A DNA stretch of 64,000 nt from Nocardioides sp. JQ2195 (GCF_012272695.1 NZ_CP050902.1:2542001-2606000), one strand, 5' to 3'. Positions 25,039-34,326 are shown, counted from the first letter of the stretch. Translations and numbers: made by a program. Notes: generated from the letters alone by a model not told the origin.

Positions 25039-27768
25039 TCACCCCCAGTGGCGGCGAATGACGGTGGCCGCGTTGAAGGGATCGGCGCCACGCTGGGCGG
25101 CGAGGATGCCGACGCCCTCGGGCGACCGGGTGAAGACCGGATCGCCGCCGCCGACCCAGTGCGCCCACGCGTCGGCGTACGCCCGTGCGTCCTTGGCCCG
25201 ACGGCCGAAGGCAGTCGGCACGGCGTGCCAGACGACACCATCGGCCTGCAGGCCGCCGAGCACGGCAAGGCGTGCGCGTCCCCGATCGGTCCGGCCGGGC
25301 GCCACCACCCAGCGGGGTACGACGTAGCGCGGATCCGCGATCGGCGAGACCGCCTCGTCCAGCGCCGTGGCGAACGCCGCAGACTCGGGCTCCGCGACGC
25401 CGGAGAGGTGACAGCGGTACCTGCCCCGGTGGTCGATCTCGACGACCACCCCGTCGGCCCCGACGGACGCACGGCCCAGCGCACGCATCGTCTCCGCCAC
25501 CGCACAGGCGATCTGGCTGACGCCCGGTGGGCGTGAGGCGGCAGCCAGCAGCTGGCGCCCGTACGTCGTGGTGCGGTGGTCACCGACCAGCCAGGCGACC
25601 ACTCCCAGCACCAGACCGACGGCCACCGGGAGCAGGCTCTGCGTCAGCAACCCGGCCGCGAAGGTCAACCCGGCCAGGACGAGTCCGACGTGCACCGGCG
25701 TCGATGACGGACGGAGCGGGCCGTTGGCCAAGGGCGTGATCGACTCCGCAGTGAGGGCCACGGGCACCGGCTCGACGGCACCTCCCAGACGAGAGGGGTC
25801 GGGCAGGATCCGCACGGTGTGCGCGAAGACGTCCTGGTAGGGCTCGCCCACCCTCCACTGGGCACGCAGGTCGGCTCGTCCCTGTGCCCGCACCAGCATC
25901 CGCGCGTTCACCGCGTCGAAGTCGTCCGGCGCCGGCGGCGCGAACGGGGACAGCTCCGGATCGATGTGGGCCACCCCGTCGACGATGTCCCCGTCGTCGT
26001 CGATCGCGAGGAAGCCACGATGCTTGCGGACCAGTCGGTCCCAGTCGTTGTGGGCCTTGGGGTGGTCGTCGGCCACGCAGACCACGGACCAGTTGATCGC
26101 CACCTTGCCGCCCCATTGCGGGTCCACCCGCAACGCCCGGCCCCGGGTCTGCACCACGGCGGTCGTCGTGGTGACGGCTGTCAGGTCGACCAGACCCGTG
26201 ATCCGGCGGGCGTCCCAGCCCTCGCCGAGCAGCGCGCGGGTGCCGACCAGGACCTGGCAGTGCCCGGCCTGGAAGAAGTGGGTGACCACCCGGACCCAGG
26301 TGCGACTCGTCCACGCACCGGCCAGCTGGCAGGCACCGTCGGCCACCTCCTCGATCTGCAGGCCGGTGATGCCTTCCGCGATCGCGTGCTCGCGCAGGTG
26401 CTGCAGCGTCTCGGCGCCACCGGCAACCGTGCTCCCGGTGACCATCAACGGATGCATCACGGCCGTGGTCGGGTCGGCGACGAGCCCTGCCAGCACGGCG
26501 TGCGCCGACCCCGACTGCTGGTCGAGGACACCGGTGAGGTCGGCGGGCAGCATCGCACTCGCCCGCTCGTGGTCGCACAGGACCAGGGTGCGCATCCGCT
26601 CCCCCAGCGCCGCATGCTCGTGGGTGACGATCTCCACCGCGGCACGCATCTTCGCCGCCGAGCGGGCCAGCACCCGGTCGACCGGCGTACGCCCACGCCT
26701 GATGCCGCGCCGGGTCCAGACGAAGCCCACGGACGGCAGCGCGCGACGGACCGCCCGGACCGCGGCGGCGTCACGATCGTCCTCCCCGGGCCTGAGCGCC
26801 TTCGTGATCCAGTCCTCGATCAGGGTCACCCAGTCGTCGGGCGTCGGATCGCGGCGGTGCTGCTCTCCCATGCGGGCGCCGATCGGCAGGGCGAGCAACC
26901 CCTTGTGGTGCATCCTCAACGCGGCATCACAGAGCTCCTGATCCCGCTTCTGCAGGCTGTGCCACGCAACCTGCTCACTGAGGAAGCGCAGGTCCAGCCA
27001 AGTCAGGAAGCCGATGCTGGCGAACTCCGGATCGAGCAGGTCTGTGACCAGCCCGGTGAACCGCTCCGCCTCACTGCGCAGCCACTCACGCTCGACGGCG
27101 GTCGGCGTCGTGAGCCAGACCATCTCGGCGTACGGCGCCAGGTCACCCTCGCGGACCACCGCCGGGATGGAGGCCTGGTAGAGGCTCTCACCGAACATGC
27201 CGCGCACCAGCGCGGCCTGGTCACGGGTCAACGCATCGGGCGGTGTGGCCGTCAGGCCCAGGACCCGGGCCTCGGGAAGCTCGGCCAGCAGCTCCTCGAG
27301 CAGCCGCCCCCAGACCTCGAGCAGGTGGTGGCACTCGTCCAGGACCAGCAGGATCGGCCCGGCCTCACGAAGGCGTCCGACCAGCGCGCGTCCGTTGTCG
27401 TGCAGACGCGCCAGCAGCGATGCCTCCTCGCCCTCGTCGTCCACCTCCTGGTCGGCGTCGAACACCGCGAGCGACTGATAGGTCAGCGCCGACAGCTCGT
27501 GCCCGAGGTCACGGCCGGTCCCGGCCTCCAGCCCGAAGTCGTGCGCCTGCCGCTCCCACTGCGACTGGATCGCGGTGTTCGGGCCGAAGACGACGGCGCG
27601 GCCCGTGCCGGGGGCGCGACGAACGGCTTCCAGGCCGACCCGGGTCTTCCCTGCACCGGGTGGCAGCACCACCCACGTGCGCGTGCGGCCCGCGGCCCAC
27701 GCCGCCTCGAGGACGTCGAGGGCCTCGCGCTGGTGTCGCCGCAACGGTGGCGGGACGGCGGCGGGCAT
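25039..27768 (-). CDS. SF2 DEAD/DEAH-type helicase with C-terminal membrane hairpin
   Basis: The 909-residue protein begins with a helicase core: Q-like LRRHQREALDVLEAAW, Walker A VVLPPGAGKTRVGLEA, motif Ia VVFGPNTAIQSQWERQA, motif II LLVLDECHHL, motif III VLGLTATPPD. A long insert (about residues 210-480) precedes motifs V/VI: LVGTRALLGEGWDARRITGL and VVQTRGRALRVDP. At about 690-730 two adjacent hydrophobic helices appear (VGLVLAGLTFAAGLLTQSLL, PVAVGLVLGVVAWLVGDH), followed by an alpha/beta domain of about 175 residues. Membrane-tethered SF2 helicases are unusual and suggest a role such as foreign DNA surveillance or envelope-linked DNA processing. The function is unknown. The VWA gene downstream may be a partner. 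Confidence 0.82.
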   Translation of the reverse strand: MPAAVPPPLRRHQREALDVLEAAWAAGRTRTWVVLPPGAGKTRVGLEAVRRAPGTGRAVVFGPNTAIQSQWERQAHDFGLEAGTGRDLGHELSALTYQSLAVFDADQEVDDEGEEASLLARLHDNGRALVGRLREAGPILLVLDECHHLLEVWGRLLEELLAELPEARVLGLTATPPDALTRDQAALVRGMFGESLYQASIPAVVREGDLAPYAEMVWLTTPTAVEREWLRSEAERFTGLVTDLLDPEFASIGFLTWLDLRFLSEQVAWHSLQKRDQELCDAALRMHHKGLLALPIGARMGEQHRRDPTPDDWVTLIEDWITKALRPGEDDRDAAAVRAVRRALPSVGFVWTRRGIRRGRTPVDRVLARSAAKMRAAVEIVTHEHAALGERMRTLVLCDHERASAMLPADLTGVLDQQSGSAHAVLAGLVADPTTAVMHPLMVTGSTVAGGAETLQHLREHAIAEGITGLQIEEVADGACQLAGAWTSRTWVRVVTHFFQAGHCQVLVGTRALLGEGWDARRITGLVDLTAVTTTTAVVQTRGRALRVDPQWGGKVAINWSVVCVADDHPKAHNDWDRLVRKHRGFLAIDDDGDIVDGVAHIDPELSPFAPPAPDDFDAVNARMLVRAQGRADLRAQWRVGEPYQDVFAHTVRILPDPSRLGGAVEPVPVALTAESITPLANGPLRPSSTPVHVGLVLAGLTFAAGLLTQSLLPVAVGLVLGVVAWLVGDHRTTTYGRQLLAAASRPPGVSQIACAVAETMRALGRASVGADGVVVEIDHRGRYRCHLSGVAEPESAAFATALDEAVSPIADPRYVVPRWVVAPGRTDRGRARLAVLGGLQADGVVWHAVPTAFGRRAKDARAYADAWAHWVGGGDPVFTRSPEGVGILAAQRGADPFNAATVIRRHWG

Positions 27769-27980
27769 GGAGGCATCCTCGCAGGCCGCCCGGTCGTTCC
27801 GTGGTGGCCGGTCATCGCTTGCGACGGCGACCCCGGACGCTCCCGACCTTGCTGCCGCTCAGCGCACGACCGCCCGGGGCGTCGCGAAAACCATCTTTTT
27901 CGGAGATGCCGTCGCGCCCCGCCGAACCTAGGCTGGACGACGATCGGGGCCCGCATCTCAGAACCCGTGGAGGCACGGCC

Positions 27981-28571
27981 ATGTTCATCCAGGTCATTCA
28001 GGGAAAGTGCACCAAGCAGGACGAGCTGCGCGCCGTGGCAGACCAGTGGCGCAGCGAGCTGGGACCGACCGCCCGCGGCTTCCTCGGCGGCACCTACGGC
28101 TTCACGGACGACGACATGTTCGTCGGCGTCGTGCGTTTCGAGTCCCGTGAGGCCGCCATGGAGAACTCCGCACGCCCGGAGCAGGACGCCTGGGCGGGCC
28201 GGATGATGGCGCTCATGGACGGTCCGGTCGAGTTCCACGACTGTGACGACGTCACGGTGATGCTGGACGGTGGCTCCGACACCGCCGGATTCGTCCAGGT
28301 GATCAGGGGCAAGGTCGACGACCCGAGCCGGCTCCAGGCGATGATGGCCGACACCGACCTGCTGCACCGGATGCGACCGGACATCATCGGCGCCACCCTG
28401 GCCATCGAGGACGACGGCACCTTCACCGAGACCGTCGCCTTCACCGACGAGGCCAGTGCCCGCACCGGCGAGGCCGTGGAGCCGCCGGCCGACGTCCGGG
28501 CTGCCCTGGACGAGGCGATGCGCGGCGCGACGTTCCTCGACCTGCACCACCCGTGGTTCGAGTCCGCCTGA
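27981..28571 (+). CDS. Dimeric alpha/beta barrel (ABM-like) duplicated-domain protein
   Basis: The 196-residue protein consists of two related halves, each starting with a strand of the form FIQVIQGK or FVQVIRGK (residues 2 and about 97). The first continues MFVGVVRFESREAAMENSA, the second with TFTETVAFTDEASARTGE. This is the ferredoxin-like fold of antibiotic-biosynthesis monooxygenase-like and EthD-like proteins, duplicated in tandem. It may bind heme or a small metabolite, but no catalytic residue is diagnostic. GTGGAGG precedes ATG 27981. Upstream 27890-27935 holds AACCATCTTTTTCGG and CCTAGGCT, possibly a promoter. The 212-bp gap to the divergent helicase gene has no other feature. Confidence 0.72.
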   Translation: MFIQVIQGKCTKQDELRAVADQWRSELGPTARGFLGGTYGFTDDDMFVGVVRFESREAAMENSARPEQDAWAGRMMALMDGPVEFHDCDDVTVMLDGGSDTAGFVQVIRGKVDDPSRLQAMMADTDLLHRMRPDIIGATLAIEDDGTFTETVAFTDEASARTGEAVEPPADVRAALDEAMRGATFLDLHHPWFESA

Positions 28572-28611
28572 GCCCTCCTCGGGTCGGCCCCCGCTGCGTC
28601 ACCCAGATGCG

Positions 28612-28617
28612 TACGAT
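28612..28617 (+). promoter_or_regulatory. Putative -10 hexamer for a leaderless transcript
   Basis: TACGAT at 28612-28617 lies 7 bp before ATG 28625, so the RNA probably starts at or next to the start codon. No ribosome site is present. Confidence 0.55.
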
Positions 28618-28624
28618 CGGAACC

Positions 28625-31015
28625 ATGGCACGCAAGCGGCAGCACCCCATCCATGACATCGACGAGGACGACCTGCGCGTCCGCCCGCCCAAGGACTCCG
28701 CCGTGGGCATCCCGGGCATCGCCGTCGCGATGAAGCGGACGATCGGGAGCATGGGACCGGTCCGCACCGCCAAGTCGCTGCTGAAGCTCAACCACGCGGA
28801 CGGCTTCGACTGCCAGGGGTGCGCGTGGCCGGACCCCGAGCCGGGGCACCGGCACACGGCGGAGTTCTGCGAGAACGGCGCGAAGGCGGTGGCCGAGGAG
28901 GCCACCAACCGACACGTGCTGCCGGAGTTCTTCGCCACCCACAGCATCGACGAGCTCGAGCAGCACACCGACTACTGGCTCGGCCAGCAGGGGCGCCTGG
29001 TCCACCCCGTCGTACGCCGGCGCGACGCGACGCACTACGAGCCGATCAGCTGGGACGACGCCTTCGCCCTGATCGGCGAGACGCTGAACGGGCTCGACGA
29101 CCCGGACGAGGCGATCTTCTACACCTCCGGGCGTACGTCGAACGAGGCGGCCTTCGCCTATCAGCTCTTCGCCCGCCAGCTCGGCACGAACAACCTGCCC
29201 GACTGCTCCAACATGTGCCACGAGTCCACCGGGACGGCGCTCGCCGAGGCGATCGGGATCGGCAAGGGCTCGGTGAGCCTCCAGGACATCCACGAGGCCG
29301 AGCTGATCGTGATCAGCGGGCAGAATCCCGGCACCAACCACCCGCGGATGCTGAGCGCCCTGGAGATCGCCAAGAGCAACGGCGCGAAGATCCTGGCCAT
29401 CAACCCGCTGCCCGAGGCAGGCCTGCTCAAGTTCGACAATCCCCAGACGCCACGCGGGCTGAGCGGTGTCGGCACTGCCCTTGCCGACCTGCACCTGCCG
29501 GTGCGCATCAACGGTGACCTCGCCCTCTGGCAGGCCTTCGGGCTGCTGCTCCTGGAGGAGGACGAGCGCCGCGGGGGTGGCGTGCTCGACCGCGACTTCA
29601 TCGAGCAGCACACCTCGGGGTTCGCCGAGTGGGCCGAGCAGATCCGTGCCCTCGACTGGGCACTCGTCGAGCGCGCGACCGGGCTCGAGCGGGCCCGGAT
29701 CGAGGAGGCCGCGCGGATGCTGATGGACTCCGGCGCGACCGTGAACTGCTGGGCGATGGGCATCACCCAGCACCGCAACGCGGTGGCCACGATCAAGGAG
29801 TTCACCAACGTCGCCCTCCTGCAGGGCAACATCGGCAAGCCCGGCGCCGGCCTGTGCCCGGTGCGCGGCCACTCCAACGTGCAGGGCGACCGGACCATGG
29901 GCATCTGGGAACGGGTCCCCCAGCACTTCCTCGACGCGCTGGAGGAGGAGTACGGCTTCAGGCCGCCCCAGGAGGACGGCTGGGACACCGTCGACTCGAT
30001 CCGGGCCCTGCGCGACGGCAAGGCCAAGGTGTTCGTCGGCATGGGCGGCAACTTCGTCTCGGCCGCCCCGGACACGGTGGTCACCGAGGAGGCGATGATG
30101 AACGCCGATCTCACCGTGCAGGTGTCGACCAAGCTGAACCGCTCGCACGTGCGCTGCGGACGGACCGCGTTGATCCTTCCCCCGCTCGGTCGCAGCGAGA
30201 AGGACCGCACCGGCGGCATCGACCAGCGAGTCACCGTCGAGGACTCGATGTCGGCCGTGCACGCCTCGCGCGGCCCGCTCACCCCGGCCAGCGGACACCT
30301 GCGCTCGGAGGTCGACATCATCTGCTCGATCGCCGAGGCCACGTTGGGCACCGACGGGCCCGTCCCGTGGTCGGACTACCGCGCCGACTACCGCAACATC
30401 CGCCGGGCCATCTCCCGTGTGGTGCCCGGCTGTGCGGCGTACGACGAGAAGGTCGACCGCCCCGGTGGCTTCGTCCTCCCCCACCCGCCCCGCGACTCGC
30501 GCACGTTCCCGACCGAGACCGGCAAGGCGATCTTCACGCCCGTGCCGCTGGAGGTCATCGACGTCCCCGAGGGCCGTCTGCTGCTGCAGAGCCTGCGCAG
30601 CCACGACCAGTTCAACACCACGATCTACGGCCTCGACGACCGCTACCGCGGGATCTCACGCGGCCGGCGCGTGGTGTTCATGCACCGCGACGACATCGCT
30701 GCTCTCGGCCACGAGGACGGCGACATCGTCGACCTGGTCAGCGAGTGGACGGACGGCACCGAGCGCTCGGCGCCCGCGTTTCGGATCGTCGAGTACGACA
30801 CCCCGCGTGGCTGCGCGGCGGCGTACTACCCGGAGGCGAATCCGCTGGTGCCGCTCGACTCGACGGCCGAGGGCAGCAACTGCCCGACGTCGAAGTCGGT
30901 GGTGATCAGGTTGCAGCGCCCCTCCGGTGGCGGCGCCAGCTCCGAGGGCCGCGGGGCCCCGATCGGGTCCGACCGGGGCCACAAGACCGACGTGGAGCCG
31001 CAGCAACTGAGCTGA
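28625..31015 (+). CDS. FdhF/YdeP-family molybdopterin oxidoreductase
   Basis: The 796-residue cytosolic protein belongs to the formate-dehydrogenase-like branch lacking the N-terminal 4Fe-4S ferredoxin motif. It has GFDCQGCAWPDPEPGHRHTA, ISWDDAFALIGETL, FYTSGRTSNEAAFAYQLFAR, NNLPDCSNMCHESTGTAL, LIVISGQNPGTNHPRML, NVALLQGNIGKPGAGLCPVR, GHSNVQGDRTMGI and the C-terminal cofactor-binding domain (LLLQSLRSHDQFNTTIYGLD). In canonical FdhF the metal ligand is Cys or Sec; here the equivalent region reads NMCHEST, as in other members. The E. coli homologue YdeP is linked to acid resistance; the substrate here is unknown. The ATG at 28625 probably begins a leaderless mRNA. The tail after about residue 770 is low-complexity. 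Confidence 0.9.
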   Translation: MARKRQHPIHDIDEDDLRVRPPKDSAVGIPGIAVAMKRTIGSMGPVRTAKSLLKLNHADGFDCQGCAWPDPEPGHRHTAEFCENGAKAVAEEATNRHVLPEFFATHSIDELEQHTDYWLGQQGRLVHPVVRRRDATHYEPISWDDAFALIGETLNGLDDPDEAIFYTSGRTSNEAAFAYQLFARQLGTNNLPDCSNMCHESTGTALAEAIGIGKGSVSLQDIHEAELIVISGQNPGTNHPRMLSALEIAKSNGAKILAINPLPEAGLLKFDNPQTPRGLSGVGTALADLHLPVRINGDLALWQAFGLLLLEEDERRGGGVLDRDFIEQHTSGFAEWAEQIRALDWALVERATGLERARIEEAARMLMDSGATVNCWAMGITQHRNAVATIKEFTNVALLQGNIGKPGAGLCPVRGHSNVQGDRTMGIWERVPQHFLDALEEEYGFRPPQEDGWDTVDSIRALRDGKAKVFVGMGGNFVSAAPDTVVTEEAMMNADLTVQVSTKLNRSHVRCGRTALILPPLGRSEKDRTGGIDQRVTVEDSMSAVHASRGPLTPASGHLRSEVDIICSIAEATLGTDGPVPWSDYRADYRNIRRAISRVVPGCAAYDEKVDRPGGFVLPHPPRDSRTFPTETGKAIFTPVPLEVIDVPEGRLLLQSLRSHDQFNTTIYGLDDRYRGISRGRRVVFMHRDDIAALGHEDGDIVDLVSEWTDGTERSAPAFRIVEYDTPRGCAAAYYPEANPLVPLDSTAEGSNCPTSKSVVIRLQRPSGGGASSEGRGAPIGSDRGHKTDVEPQQLS

Positions 31016-31036
31016 GCGCGGAGACGACGGCGACGG

Positions 31037-31288
31037 TCACGAGCTCCGGCGACGCCAGACCACGAGGGCAATGATCGCCACCAGTGCCGCGGAGCCGGCG
31101 ATCACCAGCTGCTGCTTGTGCTGGGCCGCCTGCTTGCGGGGGTCCAGCTTCTCGCTCAGCAGGTCCACCGTCTCGCCCAGACGCTCCCGGGTCTCCTTGA
31201 TGTCCCTCTGGAGCTCGTGGGGGTCGCTCAGGTCACGTCCGTTCGCGGGAACGGTGTGCTGGCCGGTGAGGCCACGGGGGTCAGTCAT
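31037..31288 (-). CDS. DUF3618 small membrane protein
   Basis: The 83-residue protein has the DUF3618 signature ELQRDIKETRERLGETVDLL followed by SEKLDPRKQAAQHKQQ and one C-terminal helix (LVIAGSAALVAIIALVVW). Its start overlaps the stop of the Holin-X gene by 8 bp, so both are translated together. DUF3618 proteins commonly sit beside Holin-X proteins in actinobacteria; their function in the envelope is unknown. Confidence 0.85.
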   Translation of the reverse strand: MTDPRGLTGQHTVPANGRDLSDPHELQRDIKETRERLGETVDLLSEKLDPRKQAAQHKQQLVIAGSAALVAIIALVVWRRRSS

Positions 31289-31742
31289 TTCCTGCTCCCT
31301 TCAACGTGTTGACGTCCTTCTTGACGTTCGCGAGCGCCTGCTCGGGCTTGGGTGGCGTCCCTTCGGTGACCTGCTTCTTGCCGACCAGGCCCGCCACCGC
31401 CGCGGCCACGAAGAGCACGACCGTGACGATGAGCGCGGCCAGCCATGCGTCCATGACCAGTGCCAGCGCGATGATGGCGGTCGCCACCAGGGCACCGAAT
31501 CCGAACAGGCCCAGGATGCCGGCCGTGCCGAAGAGCCCGGCGCCCACACCGACGTGCTTGGCCTTGTCCTTCATCTCGAGCTGGGCCAGCCCGATCTCGT
31601 CCTTGATGAGCCGCCGCGTGTCGTCGGACATCTGCCGCAGCAGGTCCGCCGTCGACGGCGTCGAGGCAGCCGTCGCGACAGGTGCCGTGGGCCTGTTGGG
31701 TGCGTCCGTGAGCACGGGGTCTGTCATGTCCCGATCGACCAT
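31281..31742 (-). CDS. Actinobacterial Holin-X / phage holin-like membrane protein
   Basis: The 153-residue protein starts at ATG 31742 with GGAGGCCATC upstream; the longer frame to 31871 lacks homology-like character. A soluble N-terminus (STADLLRQMSDDTRRLIKDE, IGLAQLEMKDKAKHVGVG) leads to two hydrophobic segments (GLFGTAGILGLFGFGALVAT; AWLAALIVTVVLFVAAAVAG) and a basic tail ending VKKDVNTLKGAGND. This is the Holin-X layout, a housekeeping envelope protein despite its name. It is followed by the DUF3618 gene in the same operon. Confidence 0.85.
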   Translation of the reverse strand: MVDRDMTDPVLTDAPNRPTAPVATAASTPSTADLLRQMSDDTRRLIKDEIGLAQLEMKDKAKHVGVGAGLFGTAGILGLFGFGALVATAIIALALVMDAWLAALIVTVVLFVAAAVAGLVGKKQVTEGTPPKPEQALANVKKDVNTLKGAGND

Positions 31743-31906
31743 GATGGCCTCCGTTCCTTGTGGGAGATGTCCTTCGGGTACCCAGCCACGGGATCGCCAG
31801 ACGGGTGCGCGCGAACCGCGTGTCGACGCGTGCCTCGGCACGCGCGGGGGCACGCCCCCGCGCTCCGTCACGGATCAGTCGCGGAGGTGTGGGTACCGCG
31901 CGGCAC

Positions 31907-32929
31907 ATGACGTCCTTCGGCTACACCCTGATGACCGAACAAGCCGGTCCGCGCTCGCTCGTGGACCACGCGGTCGGCGCGGAGTCCCACGGGTTCGACT
32001 TCGCGGTGATGAGCGACCACTACTCCCCTTGGCTGGAGTCACAGGGTCACGCGCCGTACGCGTGGAGCGTGCTGGGCGCGGTCGCCCAAGCCACCAGCGA
32101 GCTTCCCCTGATGACCTACGTGACCTGCCCGACGATGCGCTACCACCCGGCGGTGGTCGCGCAGAAGGCGGCAACCCTGCAGCTGCTGAGCCGGGGCCGC
32201 TTCACCCTGGGCCTGGGCAGCGGTGAGAACCTCAACGAGCACACCGTGGGTGCCGGGTGGCCGCACGTCAGCACCCGCCACGCCATGCTCGAGGAAGCGC
32301 TCGAGATCATCCGTGCCCTGCTCGACGGGGGGCTGGTGGACTATGACGGCGAGCACTTCCAGGTGGATGCCGCCCGCATCTGGGACCTCCCCGACGACGG
32401 TGTGCCGATCGGTCTCGCGGTCGGTGGGCCGGCCGTGATCGAGCGGTGTGCGGCCCTGGCCGACCACCTGGTGGCCACCGAGCCGAAGCCGGAGCTGGTG
32501 GATGCGTGGAACGCCACCGATGGTGCGCACGTGATCGGCAACGGCACCCGCGCCGTCGGGCAGATCCCGATCAGCTGGGACCCGTCCAGCGTGGAGGCGG
32601 CGACCGAGCGGGCGCACGACCAGTTCCGCTGGTTCGCCGGCGGCTGGAGCGTGAACTCCGACCTGCCCACGACGGCCGGGTTCGAAGGGGCGTCGAAGTA
32701 CGTCCGCCCCGGGGACGTCGCCGAGAGCATCCCCTGCGGACCGGACCTGGACGCGATCGTGGACGCGGTCCGGCCGTTCTGGGAGGCGGGCTTCACCGAC
32801 GTGGCACTCGTCCAGATCGGGGGCGACACCCAGGAGGCCTTCCTGGAGCAGGCCGCCGAGCCCCTCCTGGAGAAGCTCCGCGAGGAGGCCCCCGATCGCC
32901 CGTGGGCGCGGGAGCCGATCAGCAGCTGA
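31907..32929 (+). CDS. F420-dependent glucose-6-phosphate dehydrogenase-like LLM oxidoreductase
   Basis: The 340-residue TIM-barrel protein of the luciferase-like monooxygenase superfamily fits the F420-dependent G6PD-related subfamily: FGYTLMTEQAGPRSLVDHAV, FDFAVMSDHYSPWLESQGHA, TCPTMRYHPAVVAQKAATLQ, RFTLGLGSGENLNEH, TRHAMLEEALEIIRAL, and near the end GFTDVALVQIGGDTQEAFLE. It should oxidise or reduce its substrate with coenzyme F420 in the cytosol. ATG 31907 is preferred; upstream in-frame sequence is Arg-rich and not conserved-looking. It is divergent from the Holin-X operon. Confidence 0.9.
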   Translation: MTSFGYTLMTEQAGPRSLVDHAVGAESHGFDFAVMSDHYSPWLESQGHAPYAWSVLGAVAQATSELPLMTYVTCPTMRYHPAVVAQKAATLQLLSRGRFTLGLGSGENLNEHTVGAGWPHVSTRHAMLEEALEIIRALLDGGLVDYDGEHFQVDAARIWDLPDDGVPIGLAVGGPAVIERCAALADHLVATEPKPELVDAWNATDGAHVIGNGTRAVGQIPISWDPSSVEAATERAHDQFRWFAGGWSVNSDLPTTAGFEGASKYVRPGDVAESIPCGPDLDAIVDAVRPFWEAGFTDVALVQIGGDTQEAFLEQAAEPLLEKLREEAPDRPWAREPISS

Positions 32930-32948
32930 GGGTCGTCGGGTCGTCAGC

Positions 32949-33134
32949 TCAACGCTGCCACTGCACGATCAGCCAGAAGATGAGGAGCACGACGAGCAGG
33001 CCGACCAAGGTGAGGAAGAGCGCACTGATGCCGAACCGGTCGCGGTTCCGCAGCATCTGGCCCTTGAGGTCTGCTGCATGATCGGGATCCACGTGCGGGT
33101 GGCGGTCGGGGTCCATACGAGAAGGGTCATCCAT
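32949..33134 (-). CDS. Small single-helix membrane protein
   Basis: The 61-residue protein starts at ATG 33134 (MDDPSRMDPDRHPHVDPDHA), has a charged N-terminus and one C-terminal helix (FGISALFLTLVGLLVVLLIF). It is short, but the hydrophobic helix and position just after the F420 gene on the opposite strand suggest a real gene. Function unknown. Confidence 0.6.
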   Translation of the reverse strand: MDDPSRMDPDRHPHVDPDHAADLKGQMLRNRDRFGISALFLTLVGLLVVLLIFWLIVQWQR

Positions 33135-33197
33135 TCTCGTGGCGGTACCCGCCCGCGCGACGAGCATGCCCGATGAGCAGGCCCGGAGAGCAGGCCC

Positions 33198-33809
33198 TCA
33201 GGCGACGCGCGCCAACGCCGCCGAGAACTGCGCCATCCGGCCCGCCGGCGCCAGCTCGGCCAGGCGATCGACCTCCGTCGGAAGGTCGTACGCCGCGGCG
33301 CCACGCAGCGCCCGCTTGTCGAAGAACGGGCACACCTCCGGCCAGACCTCCTGGACCTCCCTGCAGAAGATGTCGGCGCCGGTCGGTCCGATCCGGGGGA
33401 AGCCGGTGAGCGCGTCGCGCAGGGCGGGCACGTCGTCGTGGCTCTCCGGCCGGATCCGGCGCAGGTCGCCGTCGTACTCGTCGAGCAGGTGGGCCGCGGC
33501 GTCGGAGAGCGCGGTCGACGTGCTCTCGTCGTAGCGACGGTAGTGCCCGCGACCGAGCGCGTCGACCCGTTGCTGCCAGGTGGCCTTCCGCATCCCCTCG
33601 GGGGTCCGCCAGCCAGCGGCGAAGAGCTCCCGGGCCGCCGCCACGGCGATGTCGGCGGAGATCCGGGTCGCGGACAAGGTGGTCAGGACGAGCAGCTGGT
33701 AGAGCGGTGACGGCTTGTCCCGCAGGGTGATGCCGGCCTCGGCGGCGTACGTCGTGCCGTGCTCGCGGATCAACCGCTCAGCGCGTTGTCGCTGGGTCTC
33801 CTGCGCCAC
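33198..33809 (-). CDS. Endonuclease III / HhH-GPD-like protein without iron-sulfur cluster
   Basis: The 203-residue protein has the HhH-GPD fold: YQLLVLTTLSATRISADIAV, the segment WQQRVDALGRGHYRRYDEST, and ALTGFPRIGPTGADIFCREV as the helix-hairpin-helix, where Nth proteins read LPGVGRKTA. The catalytic Lys of glycosylases is replaced (GPTGAD), and the C-terminal four-Cys cluster is missing. It may bind DNA without Nth activity. The GTG start at 33809 follows the previous stop by 1 bp, so it is in an operon with the membrane protein at 33811-34212. Confidence 0.82.
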   Translation of the reverse strand: MAQETQRQRAERLIREHGTTYAAEAGITLRDKPSPLYQLLVLTTLSATRISADIAVAAARELFAAGWRTPEGMRKATWQQRVDALGRGHYRRYDESTSTALSDAAAHLLDEYDGDLRRIRPESHDDVPALRDALTGFPRIGPTGADIFCREVQEVWPEVCPFFDKRALRGAAAYDLPTEVDRLAELAPAGRMAQFSAALARVA

Positions 33810-33810
33810 G

Positions 33811-34212
33811 TCAGGATCCGCGGGCCTCGTCAGGGCGCTCGTCAGGGCCCTCGTCGGGGTCCTCGTCGGGGAACCGGACGTCCCTCGTCGGCGAGGGGTC
33901 GCCCTCCATGTCGAGCGGTGAGCTGCTGATCACCGCTCGGACCCGGGCCCGTTCCCGATCCGCACCGGCGGGGCAGGCGACGGTGATCTCCGATCCCTGC
34001 AGCACGGCCTCGTAGCCCTCGCTGCGCAGGGCGCCCAGGACCGGGGCGGGATCCTGCCCCACCGGGACCGTGTAGGTCAGCGTCCGGTCATCACCGAGCC
34101 GGGCGACCTCGGCGGCAGACCTCTCCCGGCCCCGGATCACCCACAACAGTCCGGTGATGACGAGTGCGCCGAAGATCGCGAGCACGACGACGAGGACGAT
34201 CGCGAATTGCAT
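33811..34212 (-). CDS. Single-pass membrane protein with acidic repeat tail
   Basis: The 133-residue protein has one N-terminal helix (FAIVLVVVLAIFGALVITGL), a soluble alpha/beta domain (TLTYTVPVGQDPAPVLGALR, GYEAVLQGSEITVACPAG) and an Asp/Glu/Pro repeat tail (DEDPDEGPDERPDEARGS) encoded by a 12-bp repeat (33838-33885). The family was not recognised. It is upstream of and in an operon with the HhH protein. Confidence 0.68.
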   Translation of the reverse strand: MQFAIVLVVVLAIFGALVITGLLWVIRGRERSAAEVARLGDDRTLTYTVPVGQDPAPVLGALRSEGYEAVLQGSEITVACPAGADRERARVRAVISSSPLDMEGDPSPTRDVRFPDEDPDEGPDERPDEARGS

Positions 34213-34326
34213 ACCCCTTCCGTACCCGGGTCGTCGCCGCGTATGCGCGGGCCCGGGCGGGCACGACGGGTCAGAGAGGGTCAGACGGGTCAGATGACGC
34301 GCGTAGCGCCCTCTCGAGGACGCGGG

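Noticed and set aside
22940..25327. 795-codon rightward frame opposite the SnoaL and VWA genes
   Set aside because: High GC leaves long open antisense frames; composition is Arg/His/Gly-rich with no motif, while the opposite strand has clear domains.
25819..28206. 795-codon rightward frame opposite the helicase
   Set aside because: It is antisense to the helicase motifs and has no recognisable domain.
31281..31742. Prophage remnant because of a holin-like gene
   Set aside because: Holin-X with DUF3618 is a common actinobacterial housekeeping pair; no phage structural or integration genes are near.
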